Assembly (NCBI GenBank): GCA_011389575.1
Contig: JAABUB010000008.1
Coordinates: forward strand, 1 to 60,154
From: Desulfotignum sp.
GTDB lineage: Bacteria; Desulfobacterota; Desulfobacteria; Desulfobacterales; Desulfobacteraceae
DNA: 60,154 nucleotides
Direction: 5' to 3'
Of this stretch, positions 34,400 through 43,439 are shown piece by piece. A program made the translations under genes and the position numbers. Below the pieces are notes generated by a model. That model was not told the origin of the DNA. It saw nothing but the letters and a program-made list of their open reading frames with translations, and did not search any database. Every line of letters begins with the position of its first letter. Within the stretch, counting starts at the first letter, position 1.

Positions 34400-35305
34400 T
34401 CAGAGCTCTGTCCCGTTGAAACCGAAATCAGACTGATGTAACAGGTCCCACCCTTCTTGTGCGGTTTCCACATAATGAAACAGATCCAGATCTTCTGATG
34501 AAACAGTACCTGCATCAACCAGTGCATCAAAATTTATCACTTTCTGCCAGAAACTTTTGCCGAACAACAAAATGGGCATGGGCGCAATTTTTTTTGTCTG
34601 CACCAGGGTCAATGTCTCAAAAAGTTCATCCATGGTACCGAAACCGCCCGGGAAGGCAATCAACGCTTTTGCCCGTATCAAAAAGTGCATCTTTCTGATG
34701 GCAAAATAATGAAACTGAAAACTGAGCTCCGGCGTAATATAGGGATTTGGTGCCTGTTCATGGGGCAGCACTATATTCAACCCGATGCTTTTGGCATTCA
34801 CATCATGTGCTCCGCGGTTGGCGGCTTCCATGATTCCCGGCCCCCCGCCTGTTGAGACCACGCATCCTGCACCATCGGCATCCTGCCCTGCAGAGGCAAT
34901 CATCCGGGCAAGCTTTCGGGCTTCATCATAATATCTGCTGTTATCCAGATCCCTCTGGGCAATTTTACGTTGTCTGACAATATCAGGCCTGTCCGGGTGC
35001 TTTTCAGCCTCCGCCTTCATGTGGTCAAGGTAGGTTTTTGCCGTATCTGAATCTTTAATTCGGGCACTGCCGAAAATCACTACCGTGGATACGATGTTCA
35101 ATTCCGTCTGGATAATTTCGGGTTTGAGCAATTCAAGCTGCAGCCTTACCGGCCGCAGCTCATCGCGCATCATAAAATCCGTATCTAAAAAAGAAAGGGC
35201 ATATGACGCTGATGTTGTCTGGGGCGTATCTACATTCAGTTTTGATGATTGGGCATCTTCAGCAGCAGAAGGAAACAACCGGGTTCTTTTTTTGGGTAAA
35301 TCCAT
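34400..35305 (-). CDS. LOG-family (lysine decarboxylase-like) nucleotide phosphoribohydrolase
   Basis: Rossmann protein of 301 aa with the two LOG signatures GGGPGIMEAANRGA (about residue 151) and PGGFGTMDELFET (about residue 221). Longer than the usual 190-250 aa: the N-terminal 80 residues and an internal helical insertion are of the type seen in the larger TIGR00730-related group. LOG proteins cleave ribose-5-phosphate from nucleoside monophosphates; the old lysine decarboxylase label is misleading. It is divergent from argC over 218 bases. Confidence 0.87.
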   Translation of the reverse strand: MDLPKKRTRLFPSAAEDAQSSKLNVDTPQTTSASYALSFLDTDFMMRDELRPVRLQLELLKPEIIQTELNIVSTVVIFGSARIKDSDTAKTYLDHMKAEAEKHPDRPDIVRQRKIAQRDLDNSRYYDEARKLARMIASAGQDADGAGCVVSTGGGPGIMEAANRGAHDVNAKSIGLNIVLPHEQAPNPYITPELSFQFHYFAIRKMHFLIRAKALIAFPGGFGTMDELFETLTLVQTKKIAPMPILLFGKSFWQKVINFDALVDAGTVSSEDLDLFHYVETAQEGWDLLHQSDFGFNGTEL

Positions 35306-35523
35306 GCAACAATCCTTAAAATTTCTGGTGAGTGATGAAACGCAATATTACATCTTACCAATTCAAACAGATTCTATCACACAAGGGCGTGGCTGGTCAA
35401 AACCATATGGATGGCTGTCTGTACCGCCGCTGAACTTGGGCTTTATTTTTTATTTTAAAATACGTATAAGATGAATGTCAAAAAAAGTAACTGTCCATAC
35501 ACAAAAGGACAAAAGGAATTGCC

Positions 35524-36468
35524 ATGTCATACAAGGTATTTGTAGACGGCCGGGAAGGCACCACCGGATTGCAGATCATTGATTATCTGTGTTCACGAAA
35601 TGATATTGCACTGCTTGAAATTGATCCTGCACTGCGCAAGGATGTGCATGCGAGACAAAAATTGATCAATCAGTCTGATGTCACGTTTTTGTGTCTTCCA
35701 GATGCTGCATCAAAAGAATCCGCCTCTTTGGTTGAAAACCCGCACACCTGCATCATAGATGCAAGTACAGCTTTTCGCACCCATCCGGACTGGACATATG
35801 GTCTGCCTGAACTTGTACCGGAACAAAGAAATATTCTCAGAAAAGCCAAAAAAATTACCAACCCCGGGTGCCATGCCACCGCTTTTGTGCTGGGTGTCCA
35901 TCCCCTGGTTAAAACCGGCATCATGCCCCCGGATTATCCGGTCTGCTGTTATTCCATCACCGGGTACAGCGGAGGGGGGAAAAAACTCATTGCAGCCTAT
36001 GAAGAACAGCATACTCCGGCTTTAGACAGCCCGCGGCATTATGCCCTGGGCCTGGCCCACAAACATCTTCCGGAAATGAGGGTACGAACCGGACTTGCCT
36101 GTGCACCCGTATTCACGCCGGTGGTGGGCAATTTTTACAAAGGTCTGGCTGTAACTGTTTTTATCCATACCCGTCTTCTGACAAAAAACATCGGACCTGC
36201 TGATATGCAGCATCTTCTTGCAGCGTATTACAAAGATGAAAAATTCATCACTGTTTTTCCTTTTGACGGAGAAAAGAATCTGGACAATGGATTTTTTGAT
36301 GTCCAGGCCTGCAACAATACCAACAAAGCAGATATATTCGTGTTCGGCAATACTGACCAGATGGCTGTCATCACCCGCATAGACAATCTGGGAAAAGGTG
36401 CGTCAGGTGCTGCGGTCCAGTGCATGAACATCCACCTGGGCATGGATGAGGCAAAGGGATTGGTTTGA
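35524..36468 (+). CDS. argC: N-acetyl-gamma-glutamyl-phosphate reductase (type 2)
   Basis: Arginine biosynthesis step 3 enzyme, 314 aa, the short ArgC2 type. The NADP-binding start [15 protein letters not shown] is at residues 5-19, the catalytic Cys is in [10 protein letters not shown] (about residue 116), and the [12 protein letters not shown] loop follows. The AAAAGGA sequence lies 7 bases upstream of ATG 35524. Adjacent genes are not arginine genes. Confidence 0.95.
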   Translation: MSYKVFVDGREGTTGLQIIDYLCSRNDIALLEIDPALRKDVHARQKLINQSDVTFLCLPDAASKESASLVENPHTCIIDASTAFRTHPDWTYGLPELVPEQRNILRKAKKITNPGCHATAFVLGVHPLVKTGIMPPDYPVCCYSITGYSGGGKKLIAAYEEQHTPALDSPRHYALGLAHKHLPEMRVRTGLACAPVFTPVVGNFYKGLAVTVFIHTRLLTKNIGPADMQHLLAAYYKDEKFITVFPFDGEKNLDNGFFDVQACNNTNKADIFVFGNTDQMAVITRIDNLGKGASGAAVQCMNIHLGMDEAKGLV

Positions 36469-36637
36469 CCGGTAGAAACGATGACTTTTTAAACAAGCCC
36501 CGGACCGGTTTAAGGAAGCAGATGATTGCAACAGCATTAAAAATATCTTGCCTTATCAGAAGAAAACAAGTAATATAAAAATTTTTTATTTCCCGAGGCT
36601 GGACAATCCAGCCCTTTTACCTAAGGAATTCCCCTTC

Positions 36638-38362
36638 ATGCCCCAGCAGAATGTACCCGTGACCGGGTTTGACAAAATGAACCTGGACCCGGCTGTGTTT
36701 TCATGTCTTGAAAATGTCGGCTATACCACCCCCACCCCTGTCCAGAGGCTTACCATCCCCCATCTTCTGGCCAAAAAAGATGTTCTGGGCCAGGCCAGAA
36801 CCGGAACAGGCAAAACCGCAGCTTTTGCCCTCCCCCTTTTGTCCCGTATCCGCCTTGATATCCGCCGGCCCCAGGTGCTGGTGCTTACCCCCACAAGAGA
36901 ACTGGCCATCCAGGTGGCAGATGCATTTACAACCTATGGTCAGAATTTAAAAGGCCTTTCCGTGCTGGCTGTATACGGGGGCCAGAGTTACGGCATTCAG
37001 CTTGGCCAGCTAAAAAAAGGGGTCCACGTGGTGGTGGGAACCCCTGGCCGTCTCATGGATCACATGAAGCGCAATACCATAAACTTTGCAGATCTTTTCT
37101 GCCGGGTGCTGGATGAAGCAGATGAAATGCTGCGCATGGGATTTATTGAAGATGTGGAATGGATTTTGGAGCGCACGCCTGAAAACTCCCAGACCGCTCT
37201 TTTTTCCGCCACCCTGCCGGGACCGGTCAAAAAAGTTGCCGGCAAACATCTCACAATGCCGGAAAACGTCCAGGTTCAGGAGGAGGCCTTTGAAACCACT
37301 GCCATCCGCCAGCAGTTCTGGATGGCCAAAGGGGCCACAAAAGCCCATGCGCTGGTGCGCATTCTTTCAGCAGCATCCTTTGACGGGGTAATTGTGTTTG
37401 TGAAAACAAAATCATCCACCCTTGATGTAGCCAAAAACCTGGAGAACAATGGATTCAAGGCAGAGGCCCTGAACGGGGACATGGCCCAGTCCGCCCGGGA
37501 ACAGACAGTGAACCGCCTGAAAAACGGGCGTATCGACATTCTGGTGGCCACGGATGTGGCAGCCAGGGGACTTGATGTGGACCGGATCTCTCATGTGATC
37601 AACTATGATATGCCCGCACAGGTGGATCCTTATATCCACCGTATCGGCCGCACCGGCCGGGCAGGCCGCACCGGCGAGGCTATTTTGTTCACAGGAAGAA
37701 ACGAACGCTGGATGGTGCGAAAAATTGAAAAAGCCACCCGGCAGCCCATCACGGAAATGCACCTGCCCTCTCCAAAGGCAGTGAACAAAAAACGTATTGC
37801 CGACTTCCACAACAGTATCAGCAAAACTTTAGAAACCCGGGATCTGGAAACATTTGAATCCCTGGTTGCTTCCTATGCAGAAACCAATGAATTGCCCATG
37901 GCAAAGGTAGCGGCAGCTCTGGCCAGAATGGCCCATGGTGACACCCCTTTGCTGCTGGCTGCAAAAAAAGACGAAAAAATGCCTTCTGCCAAAGCAAAAA
38001 CAAAAAAAATTGCTTCTGTGAAGACTTCTGATGCCTCTTTCAAACCAGTGGCGCACCCCAAAAATCCAGCCCCTGCCAGAAAACCACGTACTTCTTCTGA
38101 ACCGGTCCTTCCCACACCTTTGCGGCCGGGCATGGAAAGATACCGCATCGAGGTAGGGGAGAGCCACGGAATAAAGCCAAAAGATATTGTCGGTGCCATC
38201 GCCAATGAAGCCGGTCTGGAAAGCAAACACATCAAGGATATTAATATTCAGTCCCGGTTTTCCCTGGTGGATCTGCCCGAAGGCATGCCCGGAGAAATTT
38301 TCCGCCTTTTGAAACGCACCCGGGTCCGGTCACGGCAGATGGCCATATCCAAGTGTGCATAA
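36638..38362 (+). CDS. DEAD-box RNA helicase with DbpA-type RNA-binding domain
   Basis: ATP-dependent RNA helicase of the DeaD/CsdA group, about 574 aa from ATG 36638. Motifs: Q motif FDKMNLDPAVF, Walker A ARTGTGKTA, PTREL, TPGR, DEAD (VLDEADEML), SAT, and motif VI HRIGRTGRAGRTG. A basic, Pro/Ala/Lys-rich linker (about 460-510) leads to a DbpA RNA-binding domain at the C-terminus (RYRIEVGESHGIKPKDIVGA). The start is chosen for the AAGGA 10 bases upstream and because the 30 residues before it are not conserved. A role in ribosome assembly or cold adaptation is typical of the family. Confidence 0.93.
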   Translation: MPQQNVPVTGFDKMNLDPAVFSCLENVGYTTPTPVQRLTIPHLLAKKDVLGQARTGTGKTAAFALPLLSRIRLDIRRPQVLVLTPTRELAIQVADAFTTYGQNLKGLSVLAVYGGQSYGIQLGQLKKGVHVVVGTPGRLMDHMKRNTINFADLFCRVLDEADEMLRMGFIEDVEWILERTPENSQTALFSATLPGPVKKVAGKHLTMPENVQVQEEAFETTAIRQQFWMAKGATKAHALVRILSAASFDGVIVFVKTKSSTLDVAKNLENNGFKAEALNGDMAQSAREQTVNRLKNGRIDILVATDVAARGLDVDRISHVINYDMPAQVDPYIHRIGRTGRAGRTGEAILFTGRNERWMVRKIEKATRQPITEMHLPSPKAVNKKRIADFHNSISKTLETRDLETFESLVASYAETNELPMAKVAAALARMAHGDTPLLLAAKKDEKMPSAKAKTKKIASVKTSDASFKPVAHPKNPAPARKPRTSSEPVLPTPLRPGMERYRIEVGESHGIKPKDIVGAIANEAGLESKHIKDINIQSRFSLVDLPEGMPGEIFRLLKRTRVRSRQMAISKCA

Positions 38363-38369
38363 CCCTTAC

Positions 38370-38402
38370 TCCCGGACAGAATGCAGCCGGGATATTTTTT
38401 TT
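38370..38402 (+). terminator. Rho-independent terminator after the helicase gene
   Basis: TCCCGG (38370-38375) pairs with CCGGGA (38387-38392) over an 11-base loop and is followed by TATTTTTTTT. Located 8 bases after the helicase stop codon. Confidence 0.65.
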
Positions 38403-38429
38403 AACTTTTTTACTTAGAGGAGACCACCC

Positions 38430-38795
38430 ATGAGCGGCAACGGCGGCAACCCCATCAATATCGACTTTCAAGTGGATAAAAAAAATCTTTACCGTGAAGA
38501 AACCATCACAGACTTGAAAATTGCCAGCATCCAGAAACTCACACCAGTGCACCCGGACGGCTCGGATGACCCCACCCGGGAAACCTTTTTTGTGGGCTCC
38601 ACCCAGCTGGGCACTCCCCATGGCCCTGTACCCATCCAGGCCAGGCTGGAAGCAGACACCCTGGAACAGGCCATGGATGCCTTCCCCCAGGCCATGGAAA
38701 CGGAAACCAAAAAGGTGGTCGAGCAGTTCAAAAAAATGCAGGCAGATGAGAAAAAGCCTTCAGATTCCCGGATCATCATGCCGGGCATGCAATAG
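38430..38795 (+). CDS. Conserved hypothetical protein, 121 aa
   Basis: Soluble, charged protein without signal peptide or membrane segment, starting MSGNGGNPINIDFQVDKKNLYREE. AGAGGAGA lies 9 bases before ATG 38430, a good ribosome site. The C-terminal third is helical and Lys/Glu-rich (LEQAMDAFPQAMETETKK). Transcribed separately from the helicase because a terminator lies between. No domain recognised; similar small proteins seem to be lineage-specific to Desulfobacterales, which I cannot verify. Confidence 0.75.
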   Translation: MSGNGGNPINIDFQVDKKNLYREETITDLKIASIQKLTPVHPDGSDDPTRETFFVGSTQLGTPHGPVPIQARLEADTLEQAMDAFPQAMETETKKVVEQFKKMQADEKKPSDSRIIMPGMQ

Positions 38796-38833
38796 GCAAT
38801 AAGAAAAAATATCGTGCTTCACTCAAAAAAGAT

Positions 38834-38864
38834 CCGGCTTCCAGGAAGGGGACCTGGAAGCCGG
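38834..38864. terminator. Perfect 12-bp hairpin, possible minus-strand terminator
   Basis: CCGGCTTCCAGG (38834-38845) and CCTGGAAGCCGG (38853-38864) form a perfect stem with a 7-base loop. On the minus strand it is followed by GATCTTTTTTG, the form of a Rho-independent terminator; on the plus strand no immediate T run follows. No minus-strand gene is clear upstream, so it may serve the plus-strand gene imperfectly or be part of an RNA. Confidence 0.5.
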
Positions 38865-38896
38865 GGTGCGTCTGGGCGCTTTTTGGAAGGATTTGT

Positions 38897-39079
38897 TTGG
38901 AGGGATATGAATGCCCGCCAGACGCGTTTCCTAAGGCCTCTGCCTGGTGGGAGTTGGGGTTTGACATGGGATGGATCTCCTCACACAGGCAATACACCCT
39001 ATTTACGGCAAGCATGGAACACTGTCAATTCGGGAAAACCCCTATATTCACTAGGGGAAAACACCTACTACTGGTGTAG
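38897..39079 (+). CDS. Possible small protein resembling ribosome modulation factor
   Basis: A 60-codon frame beginning TTG 38897, with GGAAGGA six bases upstream. Its first half contains ECPPDAFPKASAWWELGFDMG, a pattern reminiscent of the CP...W..GW core of ribosome modulation factor; the second half looks non-conserved. The same frame stays open upstream through the 12-bp hairpin without an ATG. Codon use and the lack of a standard start make this uncertain; the rest of the 38796-39176 gap contains inverted repeats but no other clear gene. Confidence 0.3.
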   Translation: MEGYECPPDAFPKASAWWELGFDMGWISSHRQYTLFTASMEHCQFGKTPIFTRGKHLLLV

Positions 39080-39176
39080 TTAAAGGCCCGGGATATGGAA
39101 AAATCCCTGTAAAAAAAAGCAGTTGGTGCAAAGACCACCTGTTTTTGCACAGGTAAAAAAAAATGAAAGACACCCC

Positions 39177-40706
39177 ATGATTAAATCCATGAATATAGCA
39201 TGGTGGGTCCAGCGCTGGGCTGAGCTGACCCCGGAAAAGCCGGCCATTCTTTTCCAGGATGATGTCATCACCTATAAAGACCTGAGCCGCCGATCCGACA
39301 GAACCGCCTGCTGGCTCCAGTCACTGGGCATTGAAAAAGGGGACCGCGTGGCGGTGATGCTCTACAACTGCCCGGAATTTCTGGATCTGTTTCTGGCCTG
39401 TTCCAGACTGGGAGCGATATTTGTACCCATCAACTTCAGAATCACGGCCCGGGAACTGGATTTTTTTATCAAAAACTGCCGGCCCCGGCTATTTGTTCAC
39501 GGAAGTGCCTTCACTGATACAGTCAATTCCCTGATGCTGGCAGCGTATCTGCCGCCCCTGATGGTGGCGGTACACGGGCGGACCGCTGACAGCAGCCGGA
39601 TTTTTGAACTGGACACCGCGGTTGCCCGGTTTGACGGAAAACGCCCGTTTCTGACCCGCAGTCTGGGTCCGGCAGACCCGGAAGAACCCCAGGTAATCAT
39701 GTATACTTCCGGCACCACGGGCCAGCCCAAAGGGGCCGTGCTTTCCCATAGAAAAACTTTTTTCAACTGTCTGAATGCGGATATTTTTTTCAAGCTTCAT
39801 GCCAGTGATATCATGCTGATATTTTTGCCCCTGTTTCATTCCGGGGGTTTGTTCATCCAGGCTGCTCCCACATTTTACAAGGGCGCCACCATGGTGCTCC
39901 ATAAAAAATTTGACCCTGAAAAAGTTTTCCAGGATATAGAACATTTCAAGGTATCCAAATTTTTGGGCGTGCCCACTGTATTCCGGGAGCTGCTCAAAGT
40001 GCCGCAATCGGGGCGGGGGGATCTGTCCTCTTTGCGGGTGTGTGCCGGCGGCGGCGAGCGGCTCACCCGGGATCTGATCCAGGCATGCGCAGATGCGGGA
40101 CTGGCTTTCCGCCAGATTATGGGCCAGACAGAAACCTCCATTCTTCTGTGGGCATCTGAAAAAGATCCCTTAAAAAAGCCGGGCACTGTGGGACGGCCTG
40201 TATTCCATGCAGAGGTGGGCATCCTGGATGCCCGGGGCAGGCCCGCCCCCCCTGGTCAGATAGGAGAGATCGTGGTGAGAGGTTCCATCATGATGAAAGA
40301 ATACTGGCAGGATCCGGTAAAAACCGAAGAAACCATTAAAAACGGGTTTCTGCACACAGGAGATCTGGCCTGGATGGATGAGGATGGGTTTTTCTTTCTG
40401 GCCGGCCGGTCCGGAGACATGTATATTTCAGGAGGAGAAAACGTGTATCCGGCTGAGGTGGAAAAATTTCTCAAGACCCACCCGGATATCCAGGATGTGG
40501 CCATCAAAGGAGTACCCCATGAAATATGGGGTGAATGCGGTCATGCCTTCATCATTCCGGTTCCCGGGGCCTGCCTGACCAAAACGGATATTCTGGCCTT
40601 CTGCAGGCAGGGCCTGGCCAAATTCAAATGGCCGGCACAGATTTCTTTTCGAGAAGATTTTCCCAGAACCTCTCTTGGCAAGGTACGCAAGGCCGATCTG
40701 CGCTGA
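39177..40706 (+). CDS. AMP-forming acyl-CoA synthetase/ligase
   Basis: ANL-superfamily ligase of about 509 aa. ATP-binding motif YTSGTTGQPKGAV (about residue 177), GQTETS (about 320), GDLAWMDEDGFFFLAGR and YISGGENVYPAEVE hinge, and the catalytic Lys in SLGKVRKADL at the C-terminus are intact. It activates a fatty or aromatic acid by CoA; specificity is unknown. Start ATG 39177 is preferred over one 18 codons upstream because the added residues are non-conserved, although the ribosome site is weak for both. Not clustered with other acyl-CoA genes. Confidence 0.92.
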   Translation: MIKSMNIAWWVQRWAELTPEKPAILFQDDVITYKDLSRRSDRTACWLQSLGIEKGDRVAVMLYNCPEFLDLFLACSRLGAIFVPINFRITARELDFFIKNCRPRLFVHGSAFTDTVNSLMLAAYLPPLMVAVHGRTADSSRIFELDTAVARFDGKRPFLTRSLGPADPEEPQVIMYTSGTTGQPKGAVLSHRKTFFNCLNADIFFKLHASDIMLIFLPLFHSGGLFIQAAPTFYKGATMVLHKKFDPEKVFQDIEHFKVSKFLGVPTVFRELLKVPQSGRGDLSSLRVCAGGGERLTRDLIQACADAGLAFRQIMGQTETSILLWASEKDPLKKPGTVGRPVFHAEVGILDARGRPAPPGQIGEIVVRGSIMMKEYWQDPVKTEETIKNGFLHTGDLAWMDEDGFFFLAGRSGDMYISGGENVYPAEVEKFLKTHPDIQDVAIKGVPHEIWGECGHAFIIPVPGACLTKTDILAFCRQGLAKFKWPAQISFREDFPRTSLGKVRKADLR

Positions 40707-40801
40707 ACAATGTTCCTTTTCGGCAATGCCCTGATATAATGGGCTGCCGAGCCCATATATGCGCAACCTGTTATCACAGACCTGGTGTCACACCGTGTCA
40801 G

Positions 40802-40829
40802 ATGCAACCGACATCATGCAACCGACATC
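40802..40829. repeat. 14-bp tandem duplication
   Basis: ATGCAACCGACATC occurs twice in direct succession (40802-40815 and 40816-40829), ending at the stop codon of the minus-strand gene that follows. A short slippage product with no evident function. Confidence 0.7.
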
Positions 40830-41352
40830 AATGATCCAGAGTAAAGCGCCATTTGCAGAACAGATCATCCGGATGGGGGTCAGGCGGGGCAAACTCGCAA
40901 TGCACCCGGATCCGGGCATCCACCCTTCGGGCAAAGCTTTCAAACTCTTTTTTGTGCATGTGCTTGCACACATATTCACCCAGGCCCCTTTTCAGGCGGG
41001 CCTCCTGGGCAGGGCAGGAGGGCACTGTGATGATGACCTCATCTGCCTTTTCCCGGATGTCATACCCCACCAGAATACACCAGGGAAACAGTTTCAACGC
41101 ATGGACAAAACCTGCCAGTCCGGGGTTTTCCCCGGCTTCTGCAAGGGGAAATTTTTCCATCAGATCTTTGGCTGCATACCCGGCCACCGTATCCCACACC
41201 TCTTCATTGAGTTTTTCTGCTGTGGCCTGGTCAAATTTCTCCGTAATCCGGATAAACCAGAACGCATCCATGACCCGGTAGTTCCAGAGCATAAATTCAA
41301 TATACGCCATCAATTGTTTCTTATCCATCTCCTTGAACACGGTGAGATCCAT
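40828..41352 (-). CDS. Conserved hypothetical protein (DUF6125-like)
   Basis: Soluble protein of 174 aa. The start at 41352 follows GAGGAGG by 5 bases; an ATG at 41400 lacks a ribosome site. Features: helical N-terminus ([21 protein letters not shown]), and a C-terminal segment with conserved-looking Cys and His residues ([40 protein letters not shown]). The residues could form a metal site. I associate the pattern with DUF6125 proteins of anaerobes, with moderate confidence. Function unknown. Confidence 0.75.
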   Translation of the reverse strand: MDLTVFKEMDKKQLMAYIEFMLWNYRVMDAFWFIRITEKFDQATAEKLNEEVWDTVAGYAAKDLMEKFPLAEAGENPGLAGFVHALKLFPWCILVGYDIREKADEVIITVPSCPAQEARLKRGLGEYVCKHMHKKEFESFARRVDARIRVHCEFAPPDPHPDDLFCKWRFTLDH

Positions 41353-41490
41353 TTTTCCTCCTCTGGTTTTTCCTCTTTGGTTGTGGTGCGGTTTTTTCAT
41401 AGCACAAACCTGTGAAATATGCTATGCCTGCCCCGTTATCCGCACTTGAAAAACCCGATTGTTTAAAAATTTTGTAAAAGGAAGCATGTT

Positions 41491-42063
41491 ATGCCCCTGT
41501 CCTTTGCATCTATTTCCCATGGCCCTGTGGCTTTTGGATTTTTCAATATTGAATCAGACATGCTGCTGCTGGAACAATATTTTTTCTTCTGTGATGATTT
41601 TTGCACCTGGATGATGCAGCTGGCAGAACAGAGCGCGCCCACACCCCTGAACTGTGAAATTTTTCACATACAAAACCCGCAGGATACAGGAGATCTGATG
41701 GGTGCCATTCACGGCATACGGTTCACCGGATTCATCGGCAGCGTCTATGAACAATTTCCCTTTCCGGATGATCCGGCCCGGTTCAAACAAAACCCTGAAG
41801 GATACAAAACCAGAGAAAAAATAACCGCACAGATCACTGCTTTTGCCCGAAAAAAAATTGTCACCGCAGGATTTGATGAATCAGAAAATTTCTGGTTCGG
41901 CCCTTATGGATTTTCTCTGCCGGTCTTCCATGAACTGATCAGATATGTATGGCAGGGAGGATATCCCCGATGGAAAGATGATATCCGGCCGGCCTGTGTC
42001 ACTGCCATGGCAGCCCGGATACAAAAAACCGAAAACCGGTTTTTTACAGGGGTATTTCCATAA
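41491..42063 (+). CDS. Conserved hypothetical protein, 190 aa
   Basis: Unrecognised soluble protein, with a AAAGGAAG ribosome site 5 bases before ATG 41491. It is rich in aromatic residues (QYFFFCDDFCTWMMQ, FWFGPYGFSLPVFHELIRYVW), no signal peptide or membrane span. It lies 58 bases upstream of the aminotransferase gene on the same strand and may be co-transcribed with it. No function inferred. Confidence 0.75.
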   Translation: MPLSFASISHGPVAFGFFNIESDMLLLEQYFFFCDDFCTWMMQLAEQSAPTPLNCEIFHIQNPQDTGDLMGAIHGIRFTGFIGSVYEQFPFPDDPARFKQNPEGYKTREKITAQITAFARKKIVTAGFDESENFWFGPYGFSLPVFHELIRYVWQGGYPRWKDDIRPACVTAMAARIQKTENRFFTGVFP

Positions 42064-42121
42064 AACAATTTTTGATGTATGCTCAACCAAATTGAACGTA
42101 TAATTTTGAAAGGACAATGCC

Positions 42122-43294
42122 ATGCCGATTGCAGATAAAATGGTCAAAATGGTGGAAGCCGCCTCAACCATCCGCAAGATGTTTGAAGAAGGCATCAGGA
42201 TGCGGGAAAAATTCGGGGCAGACAATGTATATGACTTTTCCCTGGGCAACCCTGATGTCCCCGTACCGGCGGCAGTGAAAGATACCCTGCTGGATTTGAT
42301 CAACGGTGACAGCATCTCCCATGGCTATATGCCCAACCCGGGATTTCTTTATGTCCGTCAGGCTGTGGCAAATTTTCTGAACAAGGAATTTTCCGTGGGC
42401 CTTACCCCGGAACTGGTGGTGATGACCGCCGGCGCTGCCGGGGCTTTGAACGACTGTCTGCGGGCCCTGATAAATCCGGGAGAAGAGCTGCTCACCCCTG
42501 CCCCCTACTTTGTGGGCTATAACCAGTATGCATTCGTGGCCGGGGCCGTCCTGGTAACCGCTCCCACCCGGCCGGACTTTCACCTGGACCTGGGTGCCAT
42601 CCAGGCCGCCATCACCGAAAAAACCCGGGTGGTGCTCATCAATTCCCCCAACAACCCAACCGGTGCGGTATACTCTGCAGAAGAACTGGACGGCCTGGGA
42701 AGGGTCCTGGAGGCTGCCAGCAAAAAATTTGACAAACGCATCTACCTGATATCAGATGAACCCTACCGGAAAATCGCCTATGACGTGGAAGTGCCTTGTG
42801 TATTTGATGCCTATGACCACACCATTGTGCTCACCTCCTATTCCAAGGAACTGTCTCTGGCAGGCGAGCGCATCGGGTACCTGGCCATCCACCCCAAAGC
42901 AGAGGATGCCGCCCTTATTGCCGGGGCTGCCGGGGTGGCCAACACCATGATGTATGTCAATGCCCCGGCCATGTTCCAGCATGTGGTGGGCCGTCTCCAG
43001 GGAGTTACCGTGGATATAGACATCTACCGGCGGCGGCGGGATATTTTCTGCCAGGGGCTCAAAGATGCAGGATATGAATTTGACGTGCCTGACGGCGCAT
43101 TTTATCTTTTCCCCAAAAGCCCCATTGAAAATGACGTGAAATTCGTCAACATTCTCAAGGAACAGAACATTCTGGCAGTGCCGGGCACAAGTTTCGGCGG
43201 CCCCGGGTATTTCCGGCTTTCCTATGCCGTGCCTGACAAGACCATCACAGGATCTTTTGACGGGTTTAAAAAAGCCATGGACAGCCTGGGATAA
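42122..43294 (+). CDS. PLP-dependent class I/II aminotransferase
   Basis: Fold-type I aminotransferase of 390 aa. The PLP-binding Lys is in TSYSKELSLAGERIGY (about residue 240), preceded by NSPNNPTGAVYS (about 180) and ISDEPYRKIAYD (about 215); the C-terminal Arg is in GPGYFRLSYA. AspC-like and aromatic aminotransferases share these motifs. It could in principle convert tryptophan or phenylalanine to the 2-oxoacid used by IorAB, but it is 26 kb from that cluster and this is only a possibility. Confidence 0.92.
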   Translation: MPIADKMVKMVEAASTIRKMFEEGIRMREKFGADNVYDFSLGNPDVPVPAAVKDTLLDLINGDSISHGYMPNPGFLYVRQAVANFLNKEFSVGLTPELVVMTAGAAGALNDCLRALINPGEELLTPAPYFVGYNQYAFVAGAVLVTAPTRPDFHLDLGAIQAAITEKTRVVLINSPNNPTGAVYSAEELDGLGRVLEAASKKFDKRIYLISDEPYRKIAYDVEVPCVFDAYDHTIVLTSYSKELSLAGERIGYLAIHPKAEDAALIAGAAGVANTMMYVNAPAMFQHVVGRLQGVTVDIDIYRRRRDIFCQGLKDAGYEFDVPDGAFYLFPKSPIENDVKFVNILKEQNILAVPGTSFGGPGYFRLSYAVPDKTITGSFDGFKKAMDSLG

Positions 43295-43310
43295 AATTTC
43301 ATCTGCCCGT

Positions 43311-43356
43311 AAAAAACAGCAGGGGCCTGGTTTTTTACCAGGCCCCTGCTGTTTTT
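43311..43356. terminator. Bidirectional Rho-independent terminator
   Basis: CAGCAGGGGCCTGGT (43317-43331) and ACCAGGCCCCTGCTG (43337-43351) form a perfect 15-bp stem with a 5-base loop. A6 precedes and T5 follows, so it can stop transcription on both strands between the convergent aminotransferase and TrpB2 genes. Confidence 0.93.
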
Positions 43357-43439
43357 ATGCTATGTTTTTTTCAATACAGCCGGATTGCAGCTGTGATACC
43401 CTGACCCCCGGGGGTGTTGCCAGAATATCGCTGCCCGGC

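Noticed and set aside
38814..39083. GTG-initiated 89-codon frame in the same gap
   Set aside because: Composition is Gly/Arg-rich and low in conserved pattern; the overlapping frame with WWELGF looks more protein-like.
38797..39100. 6S RNA, SRP RNA or tmRNA in the hairpin-rich gap
   Set aside because: The defining core sequences of these RNAs (for SRP the GGAAGGAAGCAGCC-like tetraloop region, for tmRNA the tRNA-like ends) were not found.
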